A stretch of DNA of 34,630 nucleotides. Source: Erythrobacteraceae bacterium (GTDB taxonomy: Bacteria > Pseudomonadota > Alphaproteobacteria > Sphingomonadales > Sphingomonadaceae). Position 1 is the stretch's first letter, and each line of letters opens with the position of its first letter. The stretch is taken from contig JAIYAL010000204.1 of NCBI GenBank assembly GCA_027489095.1, positions 1-34,630 of the forward strand. The letters are read 5' to 3'. A model generated the notes under the pieces. The model saw only the letters and a list, made by a program, of their open reading frames with translations. It was not told where the DNA came from and ran no database searches. The position numbers were made by a program, and so were the translations under genes. Positions 7,875 to 16,957 of the stretch are shown piece by piece.

Positions 7875-8162
7875 TTAAGCCCAGTCGCCCAGAAGCGGCG
7901 AGAATTCGTCGACCCGGATCAGCTGCCACACCCCGCCGGTGAGGTAGGGGTCGCCTGCAAGGATCGCGCGCGCGGCGGCCTCGTCAGCGGCTTTCACGAT
8001 CAGCAATGATCCGATGATGAGCCCGTCCGCGCGCTTCAGCGGGCCGACGATCACGAAATGATCGGCATTGGCGTGGATGAAATCGAGATGCGCGGGGCGG
8101 TGAATTGCGCGCAGACGCCCGCCGTCCTCTCCGTCGCGGCAATGGAAACAAAACATCCGCAT
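7875..8162 (-). CDS. YciI-like protein
   Basis: 95 residues, the standard size for the YCII fold (a ferredoxin-like dimer). The pattern RAIHRPAHLDFIHANADHFVIVGPL and the C-terminal DPYLTGGVWQLIRVDEFSP are diagnostic. YciI proteins are small putative enzymes with a conserved His-Asp pair, here H-L-D in AHLDFI; most have no proven reaction. It is convergent with the DUF475 gene and divergent from putA. Confidence 0.88.
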   Translation of the reverse strand: MRMFCFHCRDGEDGGRLRAIHRPAHLDFIHANADHFVIVGPLKRADGLIIGSLLIVKAADEAAARAILAGDPYLTGGVWQLIRVDEFSPLLGDWA

Positions 8163-8327
8163 GATCGTGAGGCCCCTGATGGTCGAAGCGAGAGGCTAAC
8201 CGCGAGGGCAGCAGCGATCAAGCCCACGGGACGAAGGCCAACCGTTGCAAAACCCGCGCTTGAAGCGCAGCCTTGTGCGGTTCAGAGGGCCGCTCATTGC
8301 CCTTCGAATCGTTGCAGGTGAAACCAG
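8163..8327. promoter_or_regulatory. Divergent region upstream of putA
   Basis: A 165-bp gap between the YciI gene and putA. It contains a short perfect inverted repeat GCGCT-TGA-AGCGC at 8256-8268 and two copies of CGTTGCA (near 8243 and 8310). Either could be an operator for proline-dependent control. This PutA appears to lack the N-terminal ribbon-helix-helix autorepressor, so control must come from a separate protein. No confident -35/-10 pair. Confidence 0.3.
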
Positions 8328-11300
8328 ATGGCCGACTTTGCCGCAGCTCCGCCGATCGACCGCACCGATCTGCGCCGCGCCTACGCCCAGGATGAGGAAG
8401 CCTGCATCGCCGAGCGGCTGGCTCAGGCCGCGCCCGCCGCACGGGTGCACGAACGCGCGGCGCGGCTCGCGATCGACCTGATCGAAGGCGCGCGCGGCAA
8501 GAAGGCCAGCGGGATTGACGCGTTCCTGCAGCAATACGGCCTCGACACCGAAGAAGGCATCGCGCTGATGTGCCTTGCCGAAGCGCTGCTGCGCGTGCCC
8601 GACGCCGCCACCGCCGATGCACTCATCAAGGACAAGATCGGGCAGATCGACTGGGGCGAGCATCTGGGGACAAGTTCCTCGACCTTCGTCAACGCGGCGA
8701 CCTTTTCGCTGATGCTGACCGGCGAAGTGCTCGATCCGCCTGACGCGCGTCAAAAGGGCCTGGGCTCTGCCTTCAAGCGGGCGATGAACCGGTTGGGTGA
8801 GCCGGTGATCCGCACGGCAACAGGCCAGGCGATGAAGATCCTCGGCGGCCAGTTCGTGTTCGGCCGCACCATCGAAGAGGCGTTGAAGCGCGCTGCGCCC
8901 GAACGCGCGCGGGGGATCACCCACTCCTTCGACATGCTGGGCGAGGCGGCGATGACCTTTGCCGATGCCGAGAAATACCGCCTCAGCTACGAAGCCGCGC
9001 TCGAACGGCTGGCGCGCGAATCCGGATCGGGGGTCGCGGGATCTCCGGGGATCTCGGTCAAGCTTTCGGCGCTGCATCCCAAATACAATGTCTTCCACGC
9101 GGATGAGGCCAAGGCCGCGATGATCCCGGTGATCCGCGACCTCGCGGTGAAAGCGCGCGATGCCGACATCCACTTCACCATCGATGCCGAAGAAGCCGAG
9201 CGCCTCGAACTCAGCCTCGACATCATCGAGACGCTGGTGGCCGATGACGACCTGTTTCGCCGCCCCGACGGCAGCCGCTGGGAGGGCTTCGGCTTCGCCA
9301 TTCAGGCCTACCAGAAGCGCGGTGTCGCGGTGTGCGACTGGGCGGGCAAGGTCGCGCGGCGGCATGGGCGCAAGCTGTTCGTGCGGTTGGTGAAGGGCGC
9401 GTACTGGGACAGCGAGGTGAAGCTGGCACAGGTCGGCGGCTACACCGACTACCCGGTCTTCACCCGCAAGGTCGCAACCGACGTGAGCTACCTCGCCTGC
9501 GCGGCGCGATTGTTCGAGCACAGCGATGTGATCCGCCCGGCTTTCGCCACGCACAACGCCTACACCATCGCGGCGATCAAGCATCTGGCCTCAAGTAGCG
9601 AAGCGGTAGGTGAAAAATTTGAATTTCAAAGACTCCACGGCATGGGCGATGAGGTCTACGACGCGCTCCACGCGCTTGAGGGCAATCAGCGCACGCCGGT
9701 GCGGATCTATGCGCCGGTCGGGGGGCACAAGGAGCTGCTCGCCTATCTGGTGCGCCGCTTGCTGGAGAACGGGGCCAACACCAGCTTCGTCAACCGCATG
9801 GGCGATGCGGGTATCCCGGCCGAAGAACTGGTCGGCGATCCGGTGGCGGAACTTGCCGCGCTCAGCCCCCGGCGCAATCCGGCGATCCCGCTTCCCGCTG
9901 ATATCTTCGGAGCCCGCACAAACAGCGCCGGGATCAATCTTGCCGATCCGCTGGTGCGGGGGCCGTTGCTCGATCGGCTCAAGGCGCTGGATGGCGTCCA
10001 GTGGTCAGCCGAGCCGACCTTCCCATCCGCGAGCGCGGTTGCGGCGGTGAACGTCACATCCCCGCATGATCCTGATGCAATCGTTGGCACCTGCCGCGAT
10101 GCCACGCCGGAGGAAGTCGACGCCGCCTTCACCCGCGCCGCCGCGATCCAGCCCGGCTGGGACGCACTGGGCGGCGAGGCGCGCGCGCTGCTTCTCGAAA
10201 ACGCTGCCGACCTGTTCGAGGCACACAGCGCCGAGTTCCTCAGCCTGTGCCAGCGTGAGGCGGGCAAGACGCTGCTCGATTCCGTGCTGGAGCTGCGCGA
10301 GGCGGTGGACTTCCTGCGCTACTACGCCGCCGAGGCGCGCCGCCAGTTTGCCATGCCCACCTTCCTCCCCGGCCCGACCGGCGAGGAGAACAGTCTGATG
10401 CTCCACGGTCGCGGCGTCTTCGCCACGATCTCGCCGTGGAACTTCCCGCTGGCGATCTTCATCGGCATGGCGAGCGCCGCGCTGGCGGCAGGCAACAGTG
10501 TGATCGCCAAGCCCGCCGAACAGACCCCGCTGGTGGCCGCGCTCGCGGTCAAGCTGTGCCACGAGGCGGGCATCCCGCCCGAGGCGCTGCAACTGCTCCC
10601 CGGTGCGGGCGCAGTCGGGCAGATGATCACTGCCGACCCACGCCTCGCGGGCGTCGCCTTCACCGGATCGACCGAGACCGCCCGCGCCATCAACCGCGCG
10701 CTCGCCATGCGTGACGGCCCCATCGCCACCCTGATCGCCGAGACCGGCGGGCAGAATGCGATGATCGTCGATAGCTCGGCGTTGCCCGAACAGGTGGTGC
10801 GCGACGTGCTGGCAAGCAGCTTCCAGAGCGCAGGCCAACGCTGCTCGGCGCTGCGGGTGCTCTACCTTCAGGAGGACATCGCCCAACCGGTGCTGGAGAT
10901 GATCCGCGGCGGCTTCGCGGCGCTTACCGTGGGCGATCCGGCGGACCTTGCCACCGACGTCGGCCCGGTGATCGACGCCGAGGCCAAGGCATCGCTCGAA
11001 GCTCATGTCGCCGATTGCATCGCGCGCGGTCTGAAGGTTGAGCGCCTGCCAGAGACCCCCGCCGAGGGGCACTTCGTCGCCCCCGCGATCATCGAAATCG
11101 GTTCCATAGCCGACCTTGCGAAGGAGAACTTCGGCCCCGTCCTCCACGTGGTGCGCTTCAAGGCGGGCGAGCTGGCGCAAGTCGTCGCGGACATCAACGC
11201 TTGCGGCTACGGCCTCACGCTGGGCCTCCACAGCCGCATCGCCGAGACCCGGCGGTTTGTGCAGGCCCACGCCAAGGTCGGCAATTTCTACGTCAACCGC

Positions 11301-11471
11301 AACCAGATCGGCGCGGTGGTGGAGAGCCAGCCCTTCGGCGGCGAGGGCCTGTCGGGCACCGGGCCGAAAGCGGGCGGCCCCCACTACCTCGCGCGCTTCG
11401 CCACCGAGCGGGTGACAACCATCGACACCACGGCCGCCGGGGGCAACGCCAGCCTGCTGGCGGCGGGTTAG
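8328..11471 (+). CDS. putA: Bifunctional proline dehydrogenase / L-glutamate gamma-semialdehyde dehydrogenase
   Basis: 1047 residues; oxidises proline to glutamate in two steps, feeding electrons through FAD to the quinone pool and then NAD+. The PRODH barrel occupies about residues 170-490 (FTIDAEEAERLELSLDIIE, LVKGAYWDSEVK, FEFQRLHGMGDEVYDAL). The aldehyde dehydrogenase half starts near 570, with TISPWNFPLAIF, the general-base region AETGGQNAMIVD (E805) and the catalytic cysteine in GQRCSALRV (C839), ending PFGGEGLSGTGPKAGGP. The N-terminus has no obvious ribbon-helix-helix DNA-binding domain, unlike the about 1320-residue E. coli PutA, so it is likely a purely enzymatic form. A short AT-rich, rare-codon patch lies at 9590-9637. 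The next gene starts 10 bp later. Confidence 0.96.
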   Translation: MADFAAAPPIDRTDLRRAYAQDEEACIAERLAQAAPAARVHERAARLAIDLIEGARGKKASGIDAFLQQYGLDTEEGIALMCLAEALLRVPDAATADALIKDKIGQIDWGEHLGTSSSTFVNAATFSLMLTGEVLDPPDARQKGLGSAFKRAMNRLGEPVIRTATGQAMKILGGQFVFGRTIEEALKRAAPERARGITHSFDMLGEAAMTFADAEKYRLSYEAALERLARESGSGVAGSPGISVKLSALHPKYNVFHADEAKAAMIPVIRDLAVKARDADIHFTIDAEEAERLELSLDIIETLVADDDLFRRPDGSRWEGFGFAIQAYQKRGVAVCDWAGKVARRHGRKLFVRLVKGAYWDSEVKLAQVGGYTDYPVFTRKVATDVSYLACAARLFEHSDVIRPAFATHNAYTIAAIKHLASSSEAVGEKFEFQRLHGMGDEVYDALHALEGNQRTPVRIYAPVGGHKELLAYLVRRLLENGANTSFVNRMGDAGIPAEELVGDPVAELAALSPRRNPAIPLPADIFGARTNSAGINLADPLVRGPLLDRLKALDGVQWSAEPTFPSASAVAAVNVTSPHDPDAIVGTCRDATPEEVDAAFTRAAAIQPGWDALGGEARALLLENAADLFEAHSAEFLSLCQREAGKTLLDSVLELREAVDFLRYYAAEARRQFAMPTFLPGPTGEENSLMLHGRGVFATISPWNFPLAIFIGMASAALAAGNSVIAKPAEQTPLVAALAVKLCHEAGIPPEALQLLPGAGAVGQMITADPRLAGVAFTGSTETARAINRALAMRDGPIATLIAETGGQNAMIVDSSALPEQVVRDVLASSFQSAGQRCSALRVLYLQEDIAQPVLEMIRGGFAALTVGDPADLATDVGPVIDAEAKASLEAHVADCIARGLKVERLPETPAEGHFVAPAIIEIGSIADLAKENFGPVLHVVRFKAGELAQVVADINACGYGLTLGLHSRIAETRRFVQAHAKVGNFYVNRNQIGAVVESQPFGGEGLSGTGPKAGGPHYLARFATERVTTIDTTAAGGNASLLAAG

Positions 11472-11481
11472 ACTTCGCAGG

Positions 11482-12210
11482 ATGGCGCCCAGCTTCAAGG
11501 TCGCCAGCTACAACATCCACAAGGGTGTCGGCACCGACCGCAAGCGCGATCCGGCACGTATCCTGCGGGTGTTGCAGGAGATCGATGCCGATATCGTCTG
11601 CCTGCAGGAGGCTGACCTCAGGTTCGGCACCCGCGCCTCGGTGCTGCCGCGCTTCCTGATCGAGGGGCACAGCGATTACATCCCCGTCCCGCTCGACGTG
11701 CAGCACGATTCGATGGGCTGGCACGGCAACGCGATCCTCGCGCGCCGGGGCATCGCGGTGGAGCGCCACGACATCATCCACATCCCCTGCCTGGAGCCGC
11801 GCGGGGTTGTGACGGCGACCCTCGGCATCGCGGGCGCGAACGTGAGCGTCTTCGGCATGCACCTCGACCTGTCCGGCCTGTGGCGCGCAAGGCAGGCCCG
11901 CGCCATCGCCGCGCTCGCCGATACGGCGCGCGCCAATGGCCCGGTGGTGCTGCTGGGCGATCTCAACGAATGGCGCGCGAATTCGGCGTGTTTCCGCGAG
12001 TTCGGGAAGCATTTCGCGGTGCTCGACCCCGGCCCCAGCTTCCCCGCCCGCCGCCCGTTGGGGAGGCTTGACCGGATTATGCATTGCGGGGCGCTGGTGG
12101 CGAAGGGGTGCGGCGTGCACGGGAGCGCGCTGGCGACAACGGCGTCCGATCACCTGCCGGTGTGGGCGGAGTTCAGGGTGACTTCAATCCATCTCCCACC
12201 CCGGGCTTGA
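11482..12210 (+). CDS. Endonuclease/exonuclease/phosphatase (EEP) family protein
   Basis: 242 residues. The EEP catalytic signatures are in order: ASYNIHKGVG near the N-terminus, the metal-binding glutamate in CLQEAD, the HLDLSG histidine region, GDLNEW, and the terminal TTASDHLPV with the catalytic Asp-His pair. The family includes Mg-dependent nucleases and phospho- or phospholipid esterases; the substrate is not clear here. No signal peptide is evident. It starts 10 bp after putA. The stop codon TGA lies inside a palindromic repeat (12199-12217), so the last residues (HLPPRA) may derive from repeat insertion. Confidence 0.88.
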   Translation: MAPSFKVASYNIHKGVGTDRKRDPARILRVLQEIDADIVCLQEADLRFGTRASVLPRFLIEGHSDYIPVPLDVQHDSMGWHGNAILARRGIAVERHDIIHIPCLEPRGVVTATLGIAGANVSVFGMHLDLSGLWRARQARAIAALADTARANGPVVLLGDLNEWRANSACFREFGKHFAVLDPGPSFPARRPLGRLDRIMHCGALVAKGCGVHGSALATTASDHLPVWAEFRVTSIHLPPRA

Positions 12211-12279
12211 CCCGGGGCCCAGCTGCCTTTCTCACCCCGACCTCGCCGAAAAGAAGCGGGGTCCCGGGTCAGGCCCGGG
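12199..12279. repeat. Paired REP-like palindromes
   Basis: Two near-identical units in opposite orientation: CCCCGGGCTTGACCCGGGG at 12199-12217 and CCCGGGTCAGGCCCGGG at 12263-12279. Each is a palindrome by itself (7-bp arms, 5-base spacer), and together they can form a longer hairpin. Similar CCCGGGTCAAGCCCGGG-type elements are familiar as dispersed repeats in sphingomonad genomes (from memory). The pair sits between the EEP gene and dcd, and may also act as a transcription stop or mRNA-end stabiliser. Confidence 0.7.
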
Positions 12280-12346
12280 ACGGGGAAAGGGGGATATCGG
12301 TTAGCGTCCCCTTGCCCCCGGCCTGCGCATCGGGAATCCCTTTCCC

Positions 12347-12901
12347 ATGGCGATTCTCTCCGACAAATGGATCCGCGCGCAGGCGCAGCAGCACGGCATG
12401 ATCGAGCCTTTCGTCGAGGCCCAGCGGCGTGACGGGGTGATCTCCTATGGCCTTTCGTCCTACGGCTATGACGCGCGGGTCGCGCCCGAGTTCAAGATCT
12501 TCACCAACGTCAATTCCTCGGTGGTCGATCCCAAGGCGTTCGATCCGGGCAGCTTTGTCGACCGTGAGACCGATTGCTGCATCATCCCGCCCAACAGCTT
12601 CGCGCTGGCCCGCACGGTCGAGTACTTCCGCGTGCCCGAAGACGTGCTGGTGATCTGCCTCGGCAAATCGACCTATGCGCGCTGCGGCATCATCGTGAAC
12701 GTCACGCCGCTCGAGCCGGGCTGGGAAGGGCACGTGACGCTGGAGTTCTCGAACACCACGCCGCTCCCGGCGAAAATCTACGCCAACGAAGGCGCGTGCC
12801 AGTTCCTGTTCCTCAAGGGTAACGAGCGGTGCGAGACGAGCTACAAGGACCGCGCGGGCAAATACATGGGCCAGCGCGGGGTGACGCTTCCGAGGCTATA
12901 G
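12347..12901 (+). CDS. dcd: dCTP deaminase
   Basis: 184 residues, the usual length. Deaminates dCTP to dUTP, the main route to thymidylate precursors in many Gram-negative bacteria; trimeric cytosolic enzyme. The start [14 protein letters not shown], the segment [14 protein letters not shown], the nucleotide-binding [31 protein letters not shown] with the catalytic glutamate in the TPLEPGWEG loop, and the C-terminal tail [12 protein letters not shown] are all present. It lies downstream of the REP pair and 47 bp before the reductase gene, and could be co-transcribed with that gene. Confidence 0.96.
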   Translation: MAILSDKWIRAQAQQHGMIEPFVEAQRRDGVISYGLSSYGYDARVAPEFKIFTNVNSSVVDPKAFDPGSFVDRETDCCIIPPNSFALARTVEYFRVPEDVLVICLGKSTYARCGIIVNVTPLEPGWEGHVTLEFSNTTPLPAKIYANEGACQFLFLKGNERCETSYKDRAGKYMGQRGVTLPRL

Positions 12902-12948
12902 ACTTGCCCCTCTCCCTCGCGCATCACTCCGCGCAAAGGAGACCAAGC

Positions 12949-14124
12949 ATGAGCACCCGTGAATTCGACATCATCATTTATGGCGCCACCGGCTACACCG
13001 GGCGGCTGGTGGCGGAGTATCTCGCCCACCACTATGGCAGCCGCGCTGACGGGCCGAAGTGGGCGATGGCGGGCCGGAGCCTCGCCAAGCTTGAGGAAGT
13101 CCGCGACCTGATCGGCGCGCCTGCGAGCACGCCGCTGGTGGTCGCCAATGCGGATGATGCCGCTGACCTTGAAGCGATGTGCGCCCGCACCCGCGTGGTG
13201 CTCACCACCGTCGGCCCGTACCAGCTCTACGGCGATGGCCTTGTCGCGGCCTGCGTCAAGACCGGCACCGACTATGCCGACCTGTGCGGCGAGCCCGCGT
13301 GGATGGCCGAGAAGATCGCCGAGCATCAGGCCGCTGCCGAAGCCTCGGGCGCGCGCATCTGCTTCTCGTCGGGGTTCGATTCGATCCCCTTCGATCTCGG
13401 CGTGATGATGACCCAAAAGGCTTGCGTGGCAAAGTTCGGCAAGCCCGCGCCGCGCATCCGGGGCCGTGTCCGTGCGATGCAGGGCACCTTCTCGGGCGGC
13501 ACCGCGGCGAGCCTTGGCGCGACCATGAAGGCGGCGGCGAAGAGCGTGTCGATCATCAATGTGCTGCGCAATCCGTTTGCGCTCACCCCCGGGTTCGACG
13601 GGCCCGACCAGCCCTCGGGCATGATCCCGTCATACGAGGAGGACCTCGGCAAGTGGTCCGCGCCTTTCGTCATGGCACCGATCAACACCAAGAACGTGCA
13701 CCGCACCAACTTCCTGCTCGGCCACCCTTACGGTGCCGACTTCCAGTATGACGAAATGATGCTGACCAGCCCCGGCGAAGCGGGCAAGGCTGCGGCCAAT
13801 GCGGCGCTCGAATTCATGAAGAACCCGTTCGGCGCCAAGCCACCCAAGCCCGGCGAAGGCCCGACCAAGGAAGAGCGCGAGAACGGCTTCTACGATGTCG
13901 TCTTCGTCGCCGATATGGCCGACGGCCAGCGCCTGCAGTTCGGCGTCAAGGGCCGCTATGATCCGGGCTACGGATCGACCTGCCGGATGCTGTCCGAGAC
14001 CGGGATCGCGCTGCTCGCCTGTACCAAGCCGGGCGGGATCGGCACGCCGGGGAGCTTCCTCGGCGAGGATCTGGTCAAGCGGCTCGAAGAGCACGCCGAA
14101 CTCACCTTCGCCGCCGAGAGCTGA
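12949..14124 (+). CDS. Saccharopine dehydrogenase-like / trans-acting enoyl-reductase family protein
   Basis: 391 residues with an N-terminal Rossmann fold (DIIIYGATGYTGRLVAEYL) followed by ADLCGEPAWM and FSSGFDSIPFDLGV, the arrangement found in saccharopine-dehydrogenase-like reductases including the mycobacterial trans-acting enoyl reductases. The start is the ATG at 12949 preceded by AAAGGAGACC; the longer ORF from 12829 overlaps dcd. The probable role is an NAD(P)H-dependent reductase of lipid or acyl intermediates, not lysine metabolism; the substrate is unknown. It ends at a bidirectional terminator shared with the convergent TonB receptor gene. Confidence 0.87.
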   Translation: MSTREFDIIIYGATGYTGRLVAEYLAHHYGSRADGPKWAMAGRSLAKLEEVRDLIGAPASTPLVVANADDAADLEAMCARTRVVLTTVGPYQLYGDGLVAACVKTGTDYADLCGEPAWMAEKIAEHQAAAEASGARICFSSGFDSIPFDLGVMMTQKACVAKFGKPAPRIRGRVRAMQGTFSGGTAASLGATMKAAAKSVSIINVLRNPFALTPGFDGPDQPSGMIPSYEEDLGKWSAPFVMAPINTKNVHRTNFLLGHPYGADFQYDEMMLTSPGEAGKAAANAALEFMKNPFGAKPPKPGEGPTKEERENGFYDVVFVADMADGQRLQFGVKGRYDPGYGSTCRMLSETGIALLACTKPGGIGTPGSFLGEDLVKRLEEHAELTFAAES

Positions 14125-14132
14125 CAAGCAAA

Positions 14133-14161
14133 AGGGGCAGCCGGTCATCCCGACTGCCCCT
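14133..14161. terminator. Bidirectional intrinsic terminator
   Basis: Hairpin AGGGGCAG...CTGCCCCT with an 8-bp stem, one mismatch and three further pairs. It is flanked by AAAA on the left, giving a U-run for minus-strand transcripts, and TCTT on the right. It lies exactly between the convergent reductase gene and TonB receptor gene. Confidence 0.7.
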
Positions 14162-14196
14162 CTTGCGATCCTTCCTGAACGTGTTCCTGAGCGCGC

Positions 14197-16443
14197 TTAG
14201 AAGCTCAGGCGCACGCTAGCCCGGAAATTGCGGCCGATCAGCGGCACGAAGTCCTTGGTGAAGCTGGCGTGACGGCGGCCATTGACGTCGAGGATGTTGT
14301 CGGCCGCGATCTGCAGCGTGACGTTGCGATTGTCGGCAAGCGGGCGCCACGCGACCAGAGCATTGACCAGCGTGAAGCTGTCGGTCTCGGTTTCAAAGGC
14401 CGCGATCCGATCTTGCTTGGCAAGCCACTGCACTTCGCCGCGCACGTCGAAGGCATCGGTCTGCGCTTCCAGCGCGCCGAGCAGGCTCAGCGGCGGGATG
14501 CGCGGCACGGCGCTGCCATCAGCCAGTTCGGCTTGGACGTAGGACGCGTTGAGGTCGGTCAGCACGCGCAGGCCCTCGCGGTCGATCAGCGGATAGTTCA
14601 ATTCCGCTTCAAGCCCCCAGAAATCGGCGCCCTGCTGGAGGTATTCGAACACCGGCAGGTCATCTTCCTCAAGGCCCGTCTCCTCAAGGAAGATGTAATT
14701 GCCGAACCACTGGCGGTAGGCGGTGAGGTTGAAGGTGCCTGCGCCGATATTGCCCCGGGCATAGGCCTCGAGCCCCCATGCGGTTTCGGTTTCGAGATCG
14801 GGATCACCGACCTCGAAGGCCTGGGTGGCGATGTGCGGGCCGTTGGAGAACAGTTCCTCGGCGCTCGGTGCACGTTCGGCGCGCGAGCCGTTGATACCCA
14901 TGCGGATGCCGGGGACGCCCTCGTAGACCAAGCCAAGCGCGCCCGAGACAGTGTCGTAGTCATTCTCGATCCGGAGCGTCTGGGCCTTGACCTTGGTGAA
15001 CTCCGCGCGCGCGGCGGCCTCGATCTGGAACGGGCCTGCGCCGAACTCCTGCAAGGTGAAGATCGCGATCTGATCGGTGAGGTTGGGCGGGATATAGGCC
15101 TCGGCACCCACGGCGAAGAAGTCGCGGTGCTGGTATTGCAGCCCGGTCGAACCGCGCAGGCGCCCGTCGGTGTTCTGCACCAGCTCGGCGCGGGCTTCGA
15201 GGCTGGTCGAATCGAACACCGTGCCGACCTCGGCGCCCTCAAATTCGGTGTGGGTGTAGTCCGAATAGCCAGCGCGCAGCTTGAGCCGCTCGAACGCGCC
15301 CTCGCCGAGATAGACGTCGCCCTTGAAGTCGGCGCGGAACTGCTGGAGGCCGATGCGGACGATCTCCTCCTCCCCGCCATCGCCGGGCCCGGCGATCGGG
15401 GCGGCCGGGATCGGGCCAGCCGCAAGAGAGGCGATCGGGGCCACTGCAACGACGAGCCCGCCACCGTGATCGTGCTTGAGGCCGGGGCGCTTGATGACGC
15501 CGTAATTGGTGTCATACCAGCCGAGCGAGGCGCCGAAGGTGCTCTCACCAAGGATTACGCCAAGCCCGGCATTGACCGTCCAGCTTTCGACATCGCTGTT
15601 GGCGATGACACCGCGCTGGCCCGCCTTTTCGCGGTACTCGGCGGCCTCTTCAGGCTCGCCGTCCGCCTGCTTTTCGGCCGCTTCCTCAAGCAGTTCCTCA
15701 CGCAGTTCGGGAGAGAGCTGGAAACCGCCGATCTCGGCATTGCCGGTCTTGCGCCAGGAGCCATCGACATGGAAGACGAGGTTCGACCCGATCCCGACAT
15801 CAAGGCTGGCCGCGCCGGTGCGCAGGTTGGTTGCGCTGTCGACCCCGCCGAAGGCATCGAGGTGGAAGTCCTCATCCGGCATCCGGGTCGGGATGCGCTT
15901 GTCGATGACGTTGACCGCGCCGCCAATCGCCTGGCTGCCGTAGAGCAGCACCGCGGGCCCGCGCAGCACCTCGATCCGCTCGACCGTGATCGGCTCGATC
16001 GTGGTGGCGTGGTCGACCGAGGTGTTCGAGACGTCTGATGTGCCGATCCCGTCGACCAGCACGCGCACGCGTTCGCCCTGCTGGCCGCGCAGCACCGGGC
16101 GTGATGAGCCGGGGGCGAAACTGGTGGCCGAGACCCCGGGGATTTTGGTGAGCAGGTCGCCGATCTGGCCGGTCACGACATTGCGCTGGATATCCTTGAT
16201 CTCGACAACGCTGGTGCCAGCGAGGAGATCGAGCTCCTTGAGCCCGACCGCGCTGACGATAATGTTGCCAGTCGGCTGGTCGTCGCGGTTATGGAGGTCG
16301 TCCTCGGACTGCGGCTGGGCGGTGCCTGGGGCAGCCTGCTTTTGCTGCTGATCGTCGGCTTGCGCGGGCACCGCGCCGCAGGCGCCGATCACGGCGGCCA
16401 GAGCGAGACGCGAGGAGACAAGGCGGAAGGTGTTGAAGGTCAT
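14197..16443 (-). CDS. TonB-dependent receptor, ZnuD-like (zinc uptake)
   Basis: 748 residues if translation starts at MTFNTFRLVSSRLALAAVIG, which gives a proper signal peptide ending near VPAQA; the ORF track start 14 codons upstream adds a non-signal extension. The plug domain contains LLTKIPGVSATSFAPGSSRPVLRG and DHATTIEPITVERIEVLRGPAVLLYG, followed by GGAVNVIDKRIPTR, an arrangement I associate with ZnuD zinc receptors. The barrel part VRIGLQQFRADFKGD...YSDYTHTEFEGAEVGT also fits, as does a KHDHGGG loop that could bind metal. It ends in the aromatic SVRLSF. A Zur-like site lies upstream. The ligand zinc is inferred from similarity; a heme or other metal complex is the alternative. Confidence 0.85.
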   Translation of the reverse strand: MTFNTFRLVSSRLALAAVIGACGAVPAQADDQQQKQAAPGTAQPQSEDDLHNRDDQPTGNIIVSAVGLKELDLLAGTSVVEIKDIQRNVVTGQIGDLLTKIPGVSATSFAPGSSRPVLRGQQGERVRVLVDGIGTSDVSNTSVDHATTIEPITVERIEVLRGPAVLLYGSQAIGGAVNVIDKRIPTRMPDEDFHLDAFGGVDSATNLRTGAASLDVGIGSNLVFHVDGSWRKTGNAEIGGFQLSPELREELLEEAAEKQADGEPEEAAEYREKAGQRGVIANSDVESWTVNAGLGVILGESTFGASLGWYDTNYGVIKRPGLKHDHGGGLVVAVAPIASLAAGPIPAAPIAGPGDGGEEEIVRIGLQQFRADFKGDVYLGEGAFERLKLRAGYSDYTHTEFEGAEVGTVFDSTSLEARAELVQNTDGRLRGSTGLQYQHRDFFAVGAEAYIPPNLTDQIAIFTLQEFGAGPFQIEAAARAEFTKVKAQTLRIENDYDTVSGALGLVYEGVPGIRMGINGSRAERAPSAEELFSNGPHIATQAFEVGDPDLETETAWGLEAYARGNIGAGTFNLTAYRQWFGNYIFLEETGLEEDDLPVFEYLQQGADFWGLEAELNYPLIDREGLRVLTDLNASYVQAELADGSAVPRIPPLSLLGALEAQTDAFDVRGEVQWLAKQDRIAAFETETDSFTLVNALVAWRPLADNRNVTLQIAADNILDVNGRRHASFTKDFVPLIGRNFRASVRLSF

Positions 16444-16464
16444 TGGAGTGAGGGCCCAGCTTGA

Positions 16465-16476
16465 ATGTAATAACGT
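16465..16476. promoter_or_regulatory. Possible Zur-like operator
   Basis: ATGTAATAACGT differs at two of twelve positions from the palindrome ATGTTATAACAT, which resembles Zur/Fur-type sites as I remember them. It lies about 22 bp before the chosen start of the ZnuD-like receptor gene, a position suited to repression. The match is imperfect and such AT-rich strings arise by chance, so this is tentative. Confidence 0.35.
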
Positions 16477-16659
16477 ATCATCCAACTAGTGCCGTGCCTG
16501 CCGATTGCAAGCGCAAAATCGCGTGGTCGCCGAGCGCGACTGACGAGTGGTTATGGAGGTGCGATGGGCGACAGGTCCAAGACAGCGCCCATGCGCGGAC
16601 GTCAGCCGCGCGAAACAACGCGAACCGCCCGACCGGACACAGCCAATCTGTAGGAAAAC

Positions 16660-16734
16660 TGGAGCGGGCGAAGGGATTCGAACCCTCGACCCCAACCTTG
16701 GCAAGGTTGTGCTCTACCCCTGAGCTACGCCCGC
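16660..16734 (-). tRNA. tRNA-Gly (anticodon GCC)
   Basis: On the minus strand the sequence folds as a full cloverleaf: acceptor GCGGGCG paired with CGCCCGC, D arm GCTC...GAGC, anticodon arm CAACC-TTGCCAA-GGTTG with anticodon GCC, T arm GAGGG-TTCGAAT-CCCTT, U73 and encoded CCA. Total 75 nt. No integrase or att-like duplication is seen next to this copy. Confidence 0.97.
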
Positions 16735-16957
16735 TCACTGACGCGTGCAGAGACCGGCAAAAGCGCGGTATCTGTCGGAGAGGCGGCGCGATTAGCAGCG
16801 CCTTTAAGACCCTGCAAGCGCAAATTTGTGGCTTTGGGGCTTGATCGGGCGGAGCAGAGCCGCCAGCACAAGCGGGCGCTTCACATATGCGCAGGCCATC
16901 CCACATTGGGGCCGGGCCGGCGCGAGAGGCGCAAGAGCCAAAGCAGGAGCAGATATC

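Noticed and set aside
14269-16038. Plus-strand ORF of 589 codons
   Set aside because: Antisense shadow of the ZnuD-like TonB receptor gene; no start signal or motif.
16660-16734. tRNA-Gly(GCC) as a second integration site
   Set aside because: No integrase gene or displaced copy of its 3' end is seen nearby; the adjacent genes look like ordinary core genes.
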